Both the position numbers and the translations under genes were made by a program. This document shows, piece after piece, positions 32,803 through 45,176 of a stretch of DNA of 64,000 nucleotides (positions are counted from its first letter, which is position 1; the number at the start of each line of letters is the position of its first letter). Origin of the DNA: Tetragonia tetragonoides. Lineage: Eukaryota; Streptophyta; Magnoliopsida; Caryophyllales; Aizoaceae. The DNA is taken from positions 27,939,001 to 28,003,000 of the forward strand of contig CM076147.1 in NCBI GenBank assembly GCA_038025085.1, read 5' to 3'. A model generated the notes under the pieces. It was not told the origin of the DNA and did not search any database. It saw only the letters and a list, made by a program, of their open reading frames with translations.

Positions 32803-35192
32803 TCAGTCATTGGGTACGCAAACACGTTCTCGAAATCTCATAATTCCATCTTGGCCCAAAGTGAAGTCCTCAGACCTACCCTCGTCTTTGTGGTATAGAA
32901 TCCGCTGAAGATCCTCATCACCACTTTGTTTATCTTTGATCTCTTCAAGCAGTGTTGGTCGAACAGTCATACGTGCTAATGTACATTGAACGTCACCTTC
33001 AAACACAATTTCCACCTCGAGACTTTGCAAGTCACGTATGATCTCCTTAGGAAGCACTAAAGCAGTGTTTAAGGAATGTCGAGTCTTCCTACTCAAAGCA
33101 TCAGTGACTACGTTCGCTTTACCCTCATGGTACCGGATATCCATGTCGTACTCCGTCAGAAGTTCTAGTCATCTCCTTTGGCGCATGTTCAACTCTTTCT
33201 GCGTAAAGATATACTTGAGACTCTTGTGATCAGTGAACATCTTGACTGCGGAGCCATACAGGTAGTTTCGCCAAATTTTCAATGCAAATACGACAGCAGC
33301 AAGTTCTAGATCGTGCGTAGGATAGTTATCTTCATGCTTCTTCAGTTGTCGTGAGGCGTAAGCCATGACCTTTCCATGTCGCATCAAAACACATCCTAAG
33401 CCATGCTTAGACGCGTCACTGTAGACCTCATATCCTTCCGTTCCTGACTGCAATGTCAAAATAGGTGCACTTGTAAGACGTTTCTTCAACTCTTGGAAAG
33501 CAGTCTCACACTTGTCGGACCATACAATCTTTGTCGTTATCTTCATCAAATTCGTGATTGGCTGCAGAATCTTTGAGAAACCTTCCACAAATCGTCTATA
33601 ATATCTAGCAAGTCCAAGAAAACTCCGAACTTCGGACACAGTCGTTGGTCTTTGCCAATATGTAACAGCTCGAATCTTCTCTGGATCTACGGCTACTCCA
33701 TCCTTAGACACCACGTGTCCTAAGAAAGATACCGTGTCTAACCAAAACTCACACTTAGACAACTTGGCGTAAAGTTGATGTTTTCGCAGAATCTCCAAAA
33801 CAGTACGTAGATGTTGCTCATGCTCCTCGGCGTTCTTCGAGTAAACCAGAATATCATCAATAAAGACTACAACAATCTGGTCTAGGTAAGGCTGGAACGT
33901 ATGGTTCATCAAGTCCATAAACTTTGCAGGCGCATTTGTCAACCAAAAAGGCATCACAGTGAACTCTTAGTGCCCATACCTCGTCCTAAACGCTGTCTTT
34001 GCAACATCAGGCTCCGAGATCCTCAACTGATGGTATCCTGATCGCACGTCTATCTTTGAGAAAATTGACGCACCACGCAAAACAGATCGTCAATTCGGGG
34101 AAGTGGGTATCTATTCTTGATCGTAATCTTGTTTAACTCGCGGTAGTCGATGCACAGTCTCATACTACCATCCTTCTTCCGTACAAACAAAACAGGAGCA
34201 CCCCAAAGCGATACACTCGGACGTATGTATCCCTTTTGTAACAAATCCTCAAGTTGTGTTTTCAGTTCCTTCATCTCAGCAGGTGCCATACGATACGGTG
34301 CTTTTGAAATTGGTGCAGAACCTGGAGCAAGCTCGATCGTAAAGTTGACAATGCGTTGCAGAGGCATTCCGGAAATCTCTTCGGGAAAAACGTCAGCGTA
34401 CTCGGAAATTACAGGAATAGGCTGCGGAGCTTCCGTCTCGCGACTCGTATCCACCACATGACAAAAGTAAATTGCTTCAGCCTTAGTCACGCACTCTTTA
34501 ACCTTCATCGTAGCCATCACCTTCAGCTTAGGCTTGACCACAACTCCTCGGTAAGTGATCCTCTTACCTTTAGGTCCTCGCAAAGAAACGCGTTGTTCAA
34601 AGCACTCTAACTTAGCCCTATACTTGGCTAACCAATCCATTCCCAATATCACATCAAAGTCCTTCAAATCCATCTGAATCACATCCGCGAGTAAATCGGA
34701 ACCAGCTATCCTAATCGGACACTTTTCATACAACGCTTTACACTTAGCGATCGATCCATCTGGCATCCTCATATTTGCACTATACACAGAACTAGGTTCT
34801 AATCCTATCTTAGATGCAAAGCACTTAGAAAGAATAGAATGCGTCGCACCACTATCAAACAAAACAACAGCGGGAAAAGAATGAACAAGAAAAGTACCAG
34901 CGATCACGTTCGGGTTTGCTTCTGCTTCATTGCGATTCATCACAAAGATTCTACCATTAACCCCTCTATTATTGTTGTTGTTGTTGTTGTTGATCAGCGC
35001 GGGATTAGCAGTAGCATGAGCTTGAACTTGGTTGTTCACAGCAGGAGCAGCATTGTTGCGGTTGTTGTTGTTGTTGTAACCCCCATTTCCACGGTAGTTA
35101 CCACCATTACCACGATAGCCATTGTTATTCCCACCACGATTGTAGTTGTTATCGCGGTTCTGCCCATTACCATTCCTACGTCGCTCCAACAT
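32803..35192 (-). pseudogene. pol: Copy 2 protease, RT and RNase H
   Basis: The protease has LFDSGATHS (Asp near 34856) and [11 protein letters not shown] has [16 protein letters not shown], a small deletion with frameshift near 34080-34100, a stop near 33970, and the catalytic FIDD near 33864-33853. RNase H shows [13 protein letters not shown] (Asp near 33417), the [14 protein letters not shown] helix and TDHKSL. A stop lies at about 33166. This is the segment that copy 1 has largely lost. Confidence 0.9.
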
Positions 35193-36106
35193 TCAGAAGC
35201 TTTGTGACCTGGTTTGTTGGACTCATAGCATTGCAACACGTCACCTCGACAGTTCTTACCGGCATGCGTCTTGTTATAGCGAGTACAAGGCGTATTACTT
35301 CTGGCCATTATCGTAGCTCGATGACTATTCGAGTCATGATTTCTTTTCGCATTGTGGTTCTGACCACCTTCGTAGCTGTTGTTGCCATTCGGTCTTCGCC
35401 TCTTGTCGCCGTTATTCGATTGCGATAGATTGCCTTCGTCGCGCTTGTTCTTTCCCAAATGCGTGTCACGACGTCCAACAATCATCTCCTGATTCAGGGC
35501 CTTGTCATAGGATTCCTGAAAAGTGATAGATTGTCCAGCGACAAAACGTTGAATATCCCATTTCAGTCCGTCCTCGAACCTTTCGATTCGCTCAGCTTCA
35601 GTTGTCAGCAGATTAGGAGCAAAAATAGGAAGCTCGTTGAACTTGGCAGCATACTCAGCCATAGACAGCTTGTCTTGGCTTAACCCTTCAAACTCACGAT
35701 GCTTCAGGCGTTGTAGAGCACTAGGATAAAATATAGCACGAATGGCTACCTTAAAACGATCCCAATTAAAGTTTGGCGTTGCAAGTAAATCAGTTCGCAC
35801 ATCGTTCCACCACTTGTTTGCTTCGCCCTTCAGATAGTACGTCGCAGAGCTAACTTTCATGTTGTTAGGCCGATTTGTAGCCAGAAACAACTTCTCGAAC
35901 TCGATGATCCAAGTCTCCAGCTTTGTTGGATCGGCACCACCTTCGAACGTAGGAGGCTTAAGAGCGTCAAAATCTCGAAAACTACGCGATGCAGAGGCTT
36001 GTGCGGTTTCCATCTCTTCTTGGCGTGCCATTTGTCGTGCCATGATCTCGACCACATCGGCCAGACCATCCTCGAGTCTAGCGATTCTATAGGCGTTGGT
36101 TGACAT
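35190..36106 (-). pseudogene. gag: Copy 2 gag
   Basis: The start is ATG at 36106 (MSTNAYRIARLEDG), homologous to the copy 1 start. The frame is open to about 35190, where a one-base deletion after the zinc knuckle shifts it. The core motifs match copy 1 (FEGGADPTKLETWIIEFEKL). The zinc knuckle reads [14 protein letters not shown], so the second Cys is replaced by Ser and the metal site should be impaired. Confidence 0.85.
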
Positions 36107-36783
36107 CTTCGCGAATCTGAGAATATAAAAGTAATGGTATGAACACCATTCACACAATTTGCACATCTCGACAAATTAAGGACTAATTGAGAGAAGTAGG
36201 TTGTAATTGAAACATTTCTCTTGACATTTAGCATATAGCATATAAGTTTCGATGATCGACCTTATAGCGTAGGTCTAAGCAACATACTTGCTTTATTATT
36301 CTCAGTTCTCATGCGTAATAGTTCGATAGGTATACAATACACTTTAGACATGTAGGTTTCACATGAATAGACAAAGATGTTCATAATGCACATAAAGAGG
36401 CTCCATACTATTTTAGTAGGGCAATAGATAATCACACTTAATCATATTGATATGCTTTAGCACTTGGCTCACAAGAGAGTTGATAATGCTCAACAAAAAA
36501 ATTTCCATAATTTCGACATGGATTTCCCATCATGTCACGATGATAAGAGATACCATTCATGCTTTTTGTCAATCATGCAAATATGTGACACACAATGATA
36601 TAACGACTTTCATATAATCAAATGAAATAGTTTAGCAATAAGATAAATTGCAAAATAATTAAGAGTCAAAAATATTTGTTGCTTAGGCAACCACGCACCA
36701 TCATCAAACTTGACCATGCAGGGCCATCACAAAAGTGGAATAATGTTTCTAATCAAAACGACTAACTCTAGCCAACAAAATAA
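36107..36783 (-). other. Copy 2 spacer between extra ORF and gag
   Basis: Non-coding, homologous to 17166-17851 of copy 1. Confidence 0.5.
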
Positions 36784-37773
36784 CTAAACAACAACTGGGT
36801 TTTGCTTCGATCCGGGAGGCGTATCATCATCATCATCCCTCCTTGGCTTCACTTCCCTACATGGAGTGTTAGGATGCTCGTCACCTCTAAACTTTTGAGG
36901 CATGAAGCGCCTTCTAAAGTTATCCACGAGTTTGCGCTTCTTAGACCAGCAGCTTTCACAGATGTCCTTTGGAGCAGGCACTAGAACGTGATTTACCTTC
37001 CACTCGAACTCAGACAAACATAGCTTATTGCCAACACCTTGAAAACTCAGCGCCCAACGATTGCCTTTGCCATACTTCCCATCGTTGATGTACCCACTCC
37101 TCAGTACCACATCATCATACTTCTCCTTGAGACCTCTCCAAGGATGTAGGTTGGGTAAGCCAGCTAGTAAGAGTTCTACCCAGAAACCTTGGTGTGTCCT
37201 CGTATGGTTCTCATATTCATAACGCTCGATCGTAGTGAATGCGCGATCGATGTAGGCACGGATGTCATCTAGCTCGACATCAGTGACAAAGAAAGGCTCC
37301 ACAGGAGGAGACACATCAGCAATAGGCGAAGGAGGTACAGAGTTGTTGCCGCTGGCATCACCAATATCCACTAAGTCTGGCATGCTAGGTGAATCAGGGA
37401 CACTAGCTCCATACTCAAATCGCATCTCTAGATCCACAGAGTTAGGCTCAACGCTTGGCTCGTCAGCAGGAGCATCGTCAGCCTCAGGTTCGGACTCGGT
37501 AGGTTCCTCTTCAGAATCAGGATCCTCGTTAGCTTCCAAGTCATGGTTAGGCTCAAGCGGTACGTCATCATCGTGAGCATCATGCGCGGGTTGATCCATC
37601 TCGAGCTCGTGCGCGCTATTGCCGTGCGCCTCGGGCTCGAGTACGGCCTCGTCATGCGTTGGCTCGCAATCGAAAATGTCTACGTATTCCACCTCGTTCT
37701 CGGGTGCAACGATCATCGCTCGTGATTTTCTACCTCTAGTCGATTTCATCGCGGTCAATCAAGTAATTGCCAT
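36784..37773 (-). pseudogene. Extra chromovirus ORF upstream of gag, unknown function, copy 2
   Basis: The better-preserved copy of the unknown protein. From the ATG at 37749 the frame is open to the TAG at 36784-36786, about 321 codons. The presumed ancestral ATG at 37773 is followed after four codons by TGA, where copy 1 has CGA. An acidic Asp/Glu/Pro-rich half is followed by the globular half shared with copy 1. It then has CESCWSKKRK, a basic FRRRFMPQKFRGDEHPNTPC and a poly-Asp tail. The paired Cys residues could bind a metal, but this is a guess. I recognise no family. Confidence 0.7.
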
Positions 37774-37951
37774 CTACAAAAGGGCATTCAAACAATAAGA
37801 ACATTTAAATCACAATTAAGGTGATTTCAAGTAATTCCTAGCTTCTAGGACTACTACGCTCAACGGCTTAAATTACATTTTATTTTCCCCAAAAATGAAA
37901 CTAATCTTTATTAATTCAATTTATTAAACCTATGCAACCTTTTTAAACCTA

Positions 37952-37965
37952 GGGCCCTGATACCA
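37952..37965 (-). promoter_or_regulatory. Copy 2 primer binding site (tRNA-Met)
   Basis: On the minus strand TGGTATCAGGGCCC follows the 5' LTR after two bases. It has one mismatch (G for A) to the tRNA-Met complement found in copy 1. Confidence 0.85.
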
Positions 37966-37967
37966 TT

Positions 37968-40578
37968 TGTAACACCCCCGAATTCGCAACGATTTCCAGG
38001 GAACTATCGACGTCGCTGTCCACCACTCGACACCGCAGAACCGTCAAGGACCCAGGGGAGTTGCTACTGCAACATTTATCGCTAAGGAGTAAATGCTAAG
38101 CAGAAAGGAAAACTAGGTATCAAAGGAAACTAGGTATCAGAGTTGTCTATCCAGCGGTCCTAAGTCCATTATAGTTTTATTACAACTTTGCCTTCAAGGG
38201 CACAAACCAAAATCCCAAATAATCCAAGGTAATCAATAAATCCATAGTTCTAAACAAACAGCCCACATTCAACCTTCTAGCAAACCGTCCTCACTCAGCT
38301 ACACATGCACTATGGTTTCCGTGACGGAAACAAGGTACAGAAGAAAAAGAGAAGAAACAAAAGAAAACAAAAATCAGATAAACTGAATAAACGTCGTCCA
38401 TACCCAGTAAAAACACTTTCGCAAACTTCACCTGGGTTTTAGAAGAATCATTGAAATTCATTTGCATGCATAAGTAATCATACAATCAAGCAAACACATA
38501 CTCGATATTAAATTACATGCAATTCTTGCTTTAGTGATCATTCGCACACAAATAAATAAACCATCTTGATTAGAGAGATAAGAGAGCGAATAGAACAGCG
38601 ATTACCCATACTGTCCATAGATAGATATAGACAGGCCATGGACTTACGCTAGTGTATACTCACACTACCTCTAACATAATAATCGATATGTAAAGAATTA
38701 AACAATGGGGAATGATTCGTCCCGAACACACTACGAGGTGTCCATAAAAGTAACTTGGGAATCACGCATCCCTAGACTATATCAATTAGATAAGTGTCGA
38801 TAGCTCAGCTACTCCTACAGATCCATTAGGAGTCTTATTCTCATTTAATTCAATTCACATACTTGCATTGATTGACCTAGTGGTACAACGAGACCACAAC
38901 ATACTACTTCATTTCATGCTCATAATAATGAATAATAATAACGACGATTACGACATAAATACATATTAACAATAATCATGCTTCATATATGTCTAACGAA
39001 ATTTCGGCAGCACTTCGACAGTAAATCAAGATATCCAAAAATTACACTTTCACAAATAAATCATCCAATACAATAATAGGTACTCATTAGCACTCAATAA
39101 CATCCCATTCCAAATAGCACATATTATTATATCATAACAATTTTAGAAATTCAACATCGCCATAATTAAACATTAATTAGCATATGAACTAATTAATTAA
39201 CGAAACTTTATAAACTTATCATACTCAATATAAATCATATTTATAGTGAAGAATATATTTCAAATTCTCATAATTAACGACGATATAATTTAATCATGCT
39301 TCGTATATTAAATTCACAATAATAATCAATTAGCACATAACACATCAAAATAGTTTTGATGGGGCTTTGGAAAGAGGTAGGCACAATCGCTTACCTAAAA
39401 AATGCTCACTAAGCAGTAGGTAACTTGGCTAATCACAACCCGATCACGCTTGTCCGTTTGCTCCAAATTAAAAATAATTACCGAAACATAATTAATAAAT
39501 ACGAAAATCCAAACAGTACTGAAACTGTAAACTAATATTTTTATTAAATTTCTTGATTTATTCCAACCAATCTAGGCTTTTGAAATACGGATTCGGACTC
39601 CGAACGACTACAGATTAATAAAACCAATTATTGAAAAATACTGAAAATACGAAATTAATTAAAACGAAATCATTAAACAAAACCCTAATCGATTTTTCGA
39701 GTCTAGGCCGTGATACACAAAGCATGTGGACCCACGACCTAGCCCATCACCAAGACCACGACCCACCAACCACCATGGTCAGCGGTGGCTCGCCGGAGCA
39801 CCGGCGACGGAGGAGACAGAGAGTAAGAGAGATCGCGAGAGAGAGAGATGGAGAGAGAGTTCGCGAGGGAGAGAGAGAGCGACTGAGAGGGGGAAGAGCG
39901 ACGGGCGGGGCCCAGTCGCGTCGACCACTCGCCGGCGACCACCCAGGCGCGGCCTGGTGGCGCGGCGGCGGCGCGACAGTCATGGCTCAGCAAAACTGGG
40001 AAGGGGAAAAACAGAGCATGAAAGAGGGAGAAAGAAAGAGAGAAAAATAGAGAGAAAGGGAGGGGGATTACCGGCAGGAAGAGGAGGCCAGTGGCTGGCC
40101 TGGTGGCCGGCGATAGCAGGGAGAGGGAGAGAGAGAAGGTGTGCGGTGGAGAGAGAGAGAGAGAAACCGTGAGGGAGGAGAGAGAGAGAATTGGGGTTTT
40201 GGCTCAGTTTTTGCAATTGATCAACTGGCCCATTTCTTAGCTTATTTAGGTGTTTGGTCAAAGAAAGTCAAACCCTACTAGAATTAGGATTATTTTCTGA
40301 TTTACTTGCTAATTAAAAATAATTAAAACTAATTAAATGCTAATTAAAACCAATTAAAACAATATGAATAAGCCTTATTCATATACAAAACCATTTTAAC
40401 TAAATCCCTCAATTTGATAATTATAAATCCCGAAATTCCCATAATAATAATTAATATTATTATGGCTTAATTTGAGTAAATCGAATCGTTAAATAAATAT
40501 ACGATTTAAATCTCCGAAACTATTTATAAATGAATTGTAAATCGATATTATAATTATAGAAAATATTGGGGTATCACA
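37968..40578 (-). repeat. Copy 2 5' LTR
   Basis: 2,611 bp on the minus strand. It lacks about 30 bp near 38128-38138 that the 3' LTR retains. Its TATA box has mutated (see 40241-40248). Confidence 0.95.
40241..40248 (-). promoter_or_regulatory. Copy 2 5' LTR TATA box, mutated
   Basis: It reads TAAATAAG where the other copies have TATATAAG, so promoter strength is probably reduced. Confidence 0.5.
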
Positions 40579-40583
40579 CTCCT
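40579..40583 (+). repeat. Target-site duplication of copy 2, right
   Basis: CTCCT, identical to 28630-28634. Confidence 0.9.
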
Positions 40584-42456
40584 TCTCGCCATAATCTCGA
40601 CCCAGAACCCGCATGTCCGGATGATCACCTCGACATCATCAACCCGAGGTTCCTGTAAAGCATAGCGAATTAGTACAAATAAGGCAAGAGGCATAGAATA
40701 TCAAGTATAAAACTCTTACCTTCAAGCCCACAAATGAAGGCATGAGGCGATCACGGCAGAACTGCTCATAATGACCCGCAAGATCCTCCACAGGCTCCCT
40801 CAAATACCGCATAGCATCCGAGCCCACCATGGCCGCAGCAACCTGCTCACGAGACAAACACCTCATCAAGAACATGGTCGAGTGAGGATCCTAGGGCCAT
40901 CCAAGTCAGGATAGACTTGATGGAAAACCCGCTCTCCCAAATACCACTCAAAGGAGAACGGGCCCACGATCAAGACCCTCTGACGGTCCACCGCCCTAGA
41001 AGCAAGGATAGCATCCGGAGACAACCCATGATACTTCGCCCACGGGAAGTAATCAATCTGCCCAAACAGGCAATATCAGATATCTCCATACCTAGAAATG
41101 CAATCCATACAACAAAAGAAAATATTTTTGTCTTGTGCCAGTCAATGAGCAGAAGAGCCTCCCTAAACTGCTGGAGAGTGCTCAGAGGCGCAGGACCCCT
41201 ATGACGCCATGCCCTACAAACCGGGAACTCCAAAGCCCAGCCAGTAGGCGCCAACTCCGGGAAATGCTCAAAAAACCAAGGCTACATCAAAACATGAAAA
41301 TAAGCACCGCACACTTAAATCATGCATATCAATAGAGCAAATGCAAAGGTAAAGAAAGCGCACCTGCAAAATCTTTCAAAAGTCGCATAAGCTCTCGGCA
41401 GGATGGTTCGCCTGCTTGTAAACCTCGTCATTCACGCGGCATGCATACCGCATGCATCTCAAGAGGTCGGCGTAGCCCGGCAACCCCATGTTGTACTCTC
41501 TTTCTCTATCCTAGTCCAGCAGACTCAGGAGATAGATGGCATGAATGTGCTCCCCCTTATCACTAAAGATAGAGGTACCAAGAAGATAGGCGACAAACAT
41601 CCTCGCCTTTTTCTCTACCGAGGTATTTCTCTTATACCTCGGGTCCTTTGAAGCCGCAACAAGCTCACTATAAGAACGGTAGTGGTGACCCCAAGTGTTG
41701 CCCCAATGGCCGAAAAGCTCCACCAACTCCGTCTTACGCTTCCAAATGGAAACGTCATAAACAATGGGCGTACCCACGCATGGTACCCCATTCAATATCA
41801 AAAACTCCGAAGGAGTAATCATCATCTCCCCATTAGGAAAGTGGAACATATTGGTAGTGTCCAAAAAACACTCCAAAGACAATCGCACTACACATATTTT
41901 GACTCGACCACCGAGTCCACCGCCTTCAAAAGAGGCCCAAACCCCGCATTAGACACCTCATCTTGCACCTCTTTGGGCAAGGTTTTCAAGAGTTTAACGG
42001 AAGAGCCATAGTTTCCATGGCTCCTTAAATTCCCATCGGGTACCTTTGATCAAGTTTGCAATTTCTTTGGTTCACATTTCAATCAAATGTTCAATCCTAA
42101 AGCATGTTTCTAAATTCGTTCAAGCCGCGCAAGATCACATGCACTACAAACTTGACAATTGCATACAAGTTCAACCCAAGGCAAGCATATAAACTCAAAA
42201 TTAAATGCATAAAACTACGGATTAAGAGAGTTTGAAGGACTTACTACAAATTTGGAGGCCCGAGAACTCAACGCGTCGCTGGCCGGAAAAGCAAGTCCGA
42301 TCGATCCCAAACAATGTCGGGCATCCTAGCCACATTAGGCTTCCTCCTTGAAGGCTTCGCATGAGGAGGAAAAGCTTTAGTGAAAATGTCGATTTCTTCG
42401 ACCTCCTCCAGCACCTCGGCCCTCTTACTCTTCCTCTTTCCCAATTTTGGAGCCAT
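40584..42456 (-). pseudogene. H antisense gene 1, Plant Mobile Domain-like, N-terminal and central part
   Basis: Antisense to H pol. The start is ATG at 42456 with a basic N-terminus (MAPKLGKRKSKRAEVLEEVE). A likely intron opens with GTAAGTCC near 42240 and closes near 42053. The next exon has VKLLKTLPKEV and NAGFGPLLKAVDSVV, then after a one-base shift FHFPNGEMMITPSEFLILNG. This order (AGF block, then FHFPxGExxITxxE) is the signature of the Plant Mobile Domain. Further exons hold NMGLPGYADLLRCMRYACRV, WFFEHFPELAP and GPFSFEWYLGERVFHQ. Gene-encoded relatives (MAIN/MAIL1) act in the nucleus in genome stability and silencing; a role for this copy is unknown. Stops and frameshifts break it, and copy 2 splits it at 40583. 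Confidence 0.6.
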
Positions 42457-42740
42457 AGAAGAAGGATGAACAAGCAAGCAAGAAGAAACAATCAAAGATG
42501 GAGAATTTTGGATTTTCTCTCTCCAAGGGTTTCAAAAACCCACTCATAATTTCACTCCAAATTTGTGGGAAATCACAAATAAACTTCAAATTATGCAAAG
42601 ATTATGCAAAAGCAAGCAAATGCAAGCAAAACTGAGAAAATTTGAGCAAGAAAATGGCAAGAATCGAAGTCTGGGCAACAATGGAGGGAGAGAGAGAGGC
42701 TCGAAATTTTGGAGAAAAATGACCCAAATTCGGCCTCCCC

Positions 42741-42750
42741 CTCTTAAAGC
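42741..42750 (-). promoter_or_regulatory. Possible degenerate TATA box of antisense gene 1
   Basis: GCTTTAAGAG on the minus strand lies between the CAGCGG cluster and the ATG at 42456, the same relative place as the TATA boxes of the LTR and antisense gene 2. It is weak on sequence alone. Confidence 0.35.
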
Positions 42751-42756
42751 CCCACC

Positions 42757-42965
42757 CGCAGCGCTGAACCGGCCCTAGCGGCCCGGTTCAGGACCGCCCA
42801 GGCTCAGTGGTCCAACTGCTGGCCCTGGCCGTCAGACCGCTGGCCCCAGCGGCTAGACCGCCAAGCCTGGGTATCCCTCTATGTGCCTCCGCAGCCCAGC
42901 CTCAGCCGCCGGGCGGGCTCGTTTTCGCCGCTGAGCGCCCAGCGGTCCAGCGCATGGCCGTTAGG
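42757..42965. promoter_or_regulatory. CAGCGG/CCGCTG cluster upstream of antisense gene 1
   Basis: A GC-rich island with many CAGCGG, CCGCTG, AGCGGC and GCCGTT words in both orientations. It corresponds in composition and position to blocks at 27150-27275 and in both H LTRs (about 3950-4055 and 43790-43975). Confidence 0.55.
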
Positions 42966-43027
42966 GCTCTTTTCTCTTCCGCCTCTCACAGGGCGGGCCC
43001 ATAAGTTCAAATTACGGGCGGGATTTT

Positions 43028-43335
43028 TGTAGGCACAAGCACAATATCATAATCTTTGCAGGCACAGGTGCAATATAATAATTTTTGCAGGCATAGGCAT
43101 AATTTCAATTTTGCAAAGCACATGCATTATATATTTTTCCTAAGGCACAGCAAGGCATCGGGAGTGACGAACGCTCTTCGACGGGAGGCTATTAGTTTAG
43201 TCTTACGTCTGCACCAGCAAAGCACAAGCATTATTTCAGCCAAGACAAATCAAGGCATCAGAGCGACGAATGCTTTTTGACGATGAAGCTATTAAAATTA
43301 GTGTCGCGTTGGCACCCGCAAAGCAGGTAACCCTG
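43028..43335. repeat. Imperfect repeats near the H 3' end
   Basis: Three short diverged units built on GCAGGCACAGGTGCAATA-like words (43030-43125) are followed by two units of roughly 100 bp. Each of these contains CAAGGCATC, GACGAAYGCT and GCAAAGCA (about 43143-43235 and 43240-43327). Non-coding. Confidence 0.55.
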
Positions 43336-43459
43336 GCCATAAGCGGTCAGGATTTACTTTTTATCTTTTTTCTAACATGAGCATCTTCAAAAAACTGCAG
43401 GCATTTTTAGCAAATGCTTTGACCTTCGTTTTCACAAGCTCGGCCAAAGTGGAAGCTTC
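43336..43459 (+). other. H 3' untranslated end with weak PPT
   Basis: The short purine stretch AAAGTGGAAG (43447-43456) just before the 3' LTR is the best PPT candidate but is not strong. Confidence 0.4.
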
Positions 43460-45027
43460 TGTAGACACCCTAATCGATTCTCATCCCCTGGCACTGCACA
43501 ACCCGATGATGATGGTAATGGATTATTATGGACGTAAGTAGAAAAGGACATTGCTCTGAATTCTAGACCAAATTCCTTGAAACCTCGGTCTTTCGATAGC
43601 CCTTGTCATAACGATTCCAACGCCTTTGACCTTGCCTCAATCAGGTTCCCGGATAAAAAGATACCGCGTCTTGAAGATTTAGGTCAAAACCGCTCGATCC
43701 CGACCCTCTATGTCAGCCCAAGGGCATTTTCGTATTTTACTGAGCCCAAAAGGTCAAAAATCCCTAGTCACACGCGCGCCTCTGGGTCGAGCGGCTGACG
43801 CTGTTGACCCAGCAGCACACGCGTGACAGAGGAGGCTTTTAGGCCAGCCGCTGGGCCCAGCGGCGTGCCGCTGAGCCTTGGCGGTGTGCCGCTTTCAGCG
43901 CCAACCGCTAGCCCCAGCGGGCCTCCGTATGGCCGTTGGGCTTGATTTTCTGGCTGGGCCGAGTTTGGTGCCGGGCGGCCAGGGTTTCAGCCCTAGGCCC
44001 CTAATTTCGTCCCCTAACTATATAAATACTCCTCTTCACCCTCTTTTGCGAGAGAGGTGGGTCAGTTTATAATTTGGAGAGCAATTTTGAGAGCACAAAA
44101 CCCTAAATCATAGAGAATTCAAAATTTGAAGACTCAAGCAAGCCTTTGCATTCAACCTAGCACCCAAGATTGAAGAGTAATTCCAGTTCTACAAGTCCCG
44201 TTCGAATAGAACGTCCAGATTAACCATCATGAGGGCCTAAAAATCTTTATTAATTTCTTCTTTCATATTTATAATCATGTTTTATTTAGCTTTTGATTAT
44301 GGTTGAAAAATTATGCATGTTTTGATCTTTGTAAATAATTGCATGCATGTTAGTTTAATTTAAAGATTGCATCTTTTTATGTTAATTCATGTATATAGCA
44401 ACTTCTTTAGGTTTATTTTAGCATAAAGTTGATATTTTTGCATTGTACTTCCATTGAAGTTACTAACGAATATATTGATGTGCATATGCAATGCTTGGCG
44501 CGTTTAGCAAGTGTGGTAGGTTGGAGCGTTTTATTATTGCTCTTATCTCTTGTTTGTGTTTAGTAGATTAATGCATGGAAACTGGATATAAATTGTGCAA
44601 AGTGATAACGGTAGCTAAATTGGTTGTCTATTAACCCGCCTAGTTATTTCAGAACTTTGGACGACCGGATTTATGTGGAACCATATAGTTTAAATAAATA
44701 TTTGTCATGGATAAGCTTAGTAGAGGGTGTTAATTCGGGCGATTTAGATAGGATTCGTTCTATTTATTTCATATCTACAACCCCAAACTCAATCTTTGCC
44801 CCCCTTTGGGTATGATCGAGTCAATTCCCACATGGAATTGGGTGCACTTTTTGATGATTTTCAATTGTTTTCTTGAAAATTGGTGGCGATTTTATTGCTT
44901 GCGAATTAATTCCCTTCACAATTGAATTATATTGCCTTATGACGTATTATTTAAGAACCATTAATTAATTCCTCAAACATTGGAAACATATTTCGATTTA
45001 GAGGTCGGAAAGGCGAGTGTTCTTACA
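43460..45027 (+). repeat. H 3' LTR
   Basis: 1,568 bp, from TGTAGACACC to TTCTTACA. It has a longer CAGCGG/CCGCTG block (about 43790-43975) than the 5' LTR, and an extra stretch after the TATA box. Confidence 0.85.
44021..44028 (+). promoter_or_regulatory. H 3' LTR TATA box
   Basis: TATAAATA, about 45 bp after the CAGCGG cluster. It could drive outward transcription into the host DNA. Confidence 0.6.
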
Positions 45028-45176
45028 ATCCCCTCCATCAAAATTGGAGTAATTTGGGAGAACTCCGTACTCTCACCCGTCACTAGCCAAAATGAAAAGA
45101 AAAAGAAAAATCAGTTTTATCAATAATCGAAAAATCAAATGAAAAATAAAAGACTACAGAAGAGTAAACAACTAAC

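Larger units (their letters stand above)
28635..40578 (-). mobile_element. Chromovirus copy 2, full length
   Basis: 11,944 bp on the minus strand, same family as copy 1, with LTRs 28635-31240 and 37968-40578 and CTCCT duplications. All domains are present: PBS, extra ORF, gag, protease, RT, RNase H, integrase, chromodomain, PPT. The genes are broken by two frameshifts and at least five in-frame stops in pol. It is inserted in antisense gene 1 of H. Confidence 0.95.
3619..45027 (+). mobile_element. Giant Tat/Ogre-type Ty3-gypsy retrotransposon H
   Basis: It is bounded by LTRs 3619-5058 and 43460-45027, flanked by ATACC (3614-3618) and ATCCC (45028-45032), a one-mismatch 5-bp target duplication. 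Paralog B at about 51680-51720 shows the corresponding empty site (ATTCC). The order is LTR, PBS, leader, gag, protease, linker, RT, RNase H, second RNase H, integrase, spacer, two antisense genes, LTR. The second RNase H, the TGGCGAC primer site and the antisense genes fit the Tat/Ogre lineage. The span is 41.4 kb. Subtracting chromovirus copies 1 and 2 and their target duplications leaves about 18.7 kb. Every coding region is broken, so it is inactive. Confidence 0.85.
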
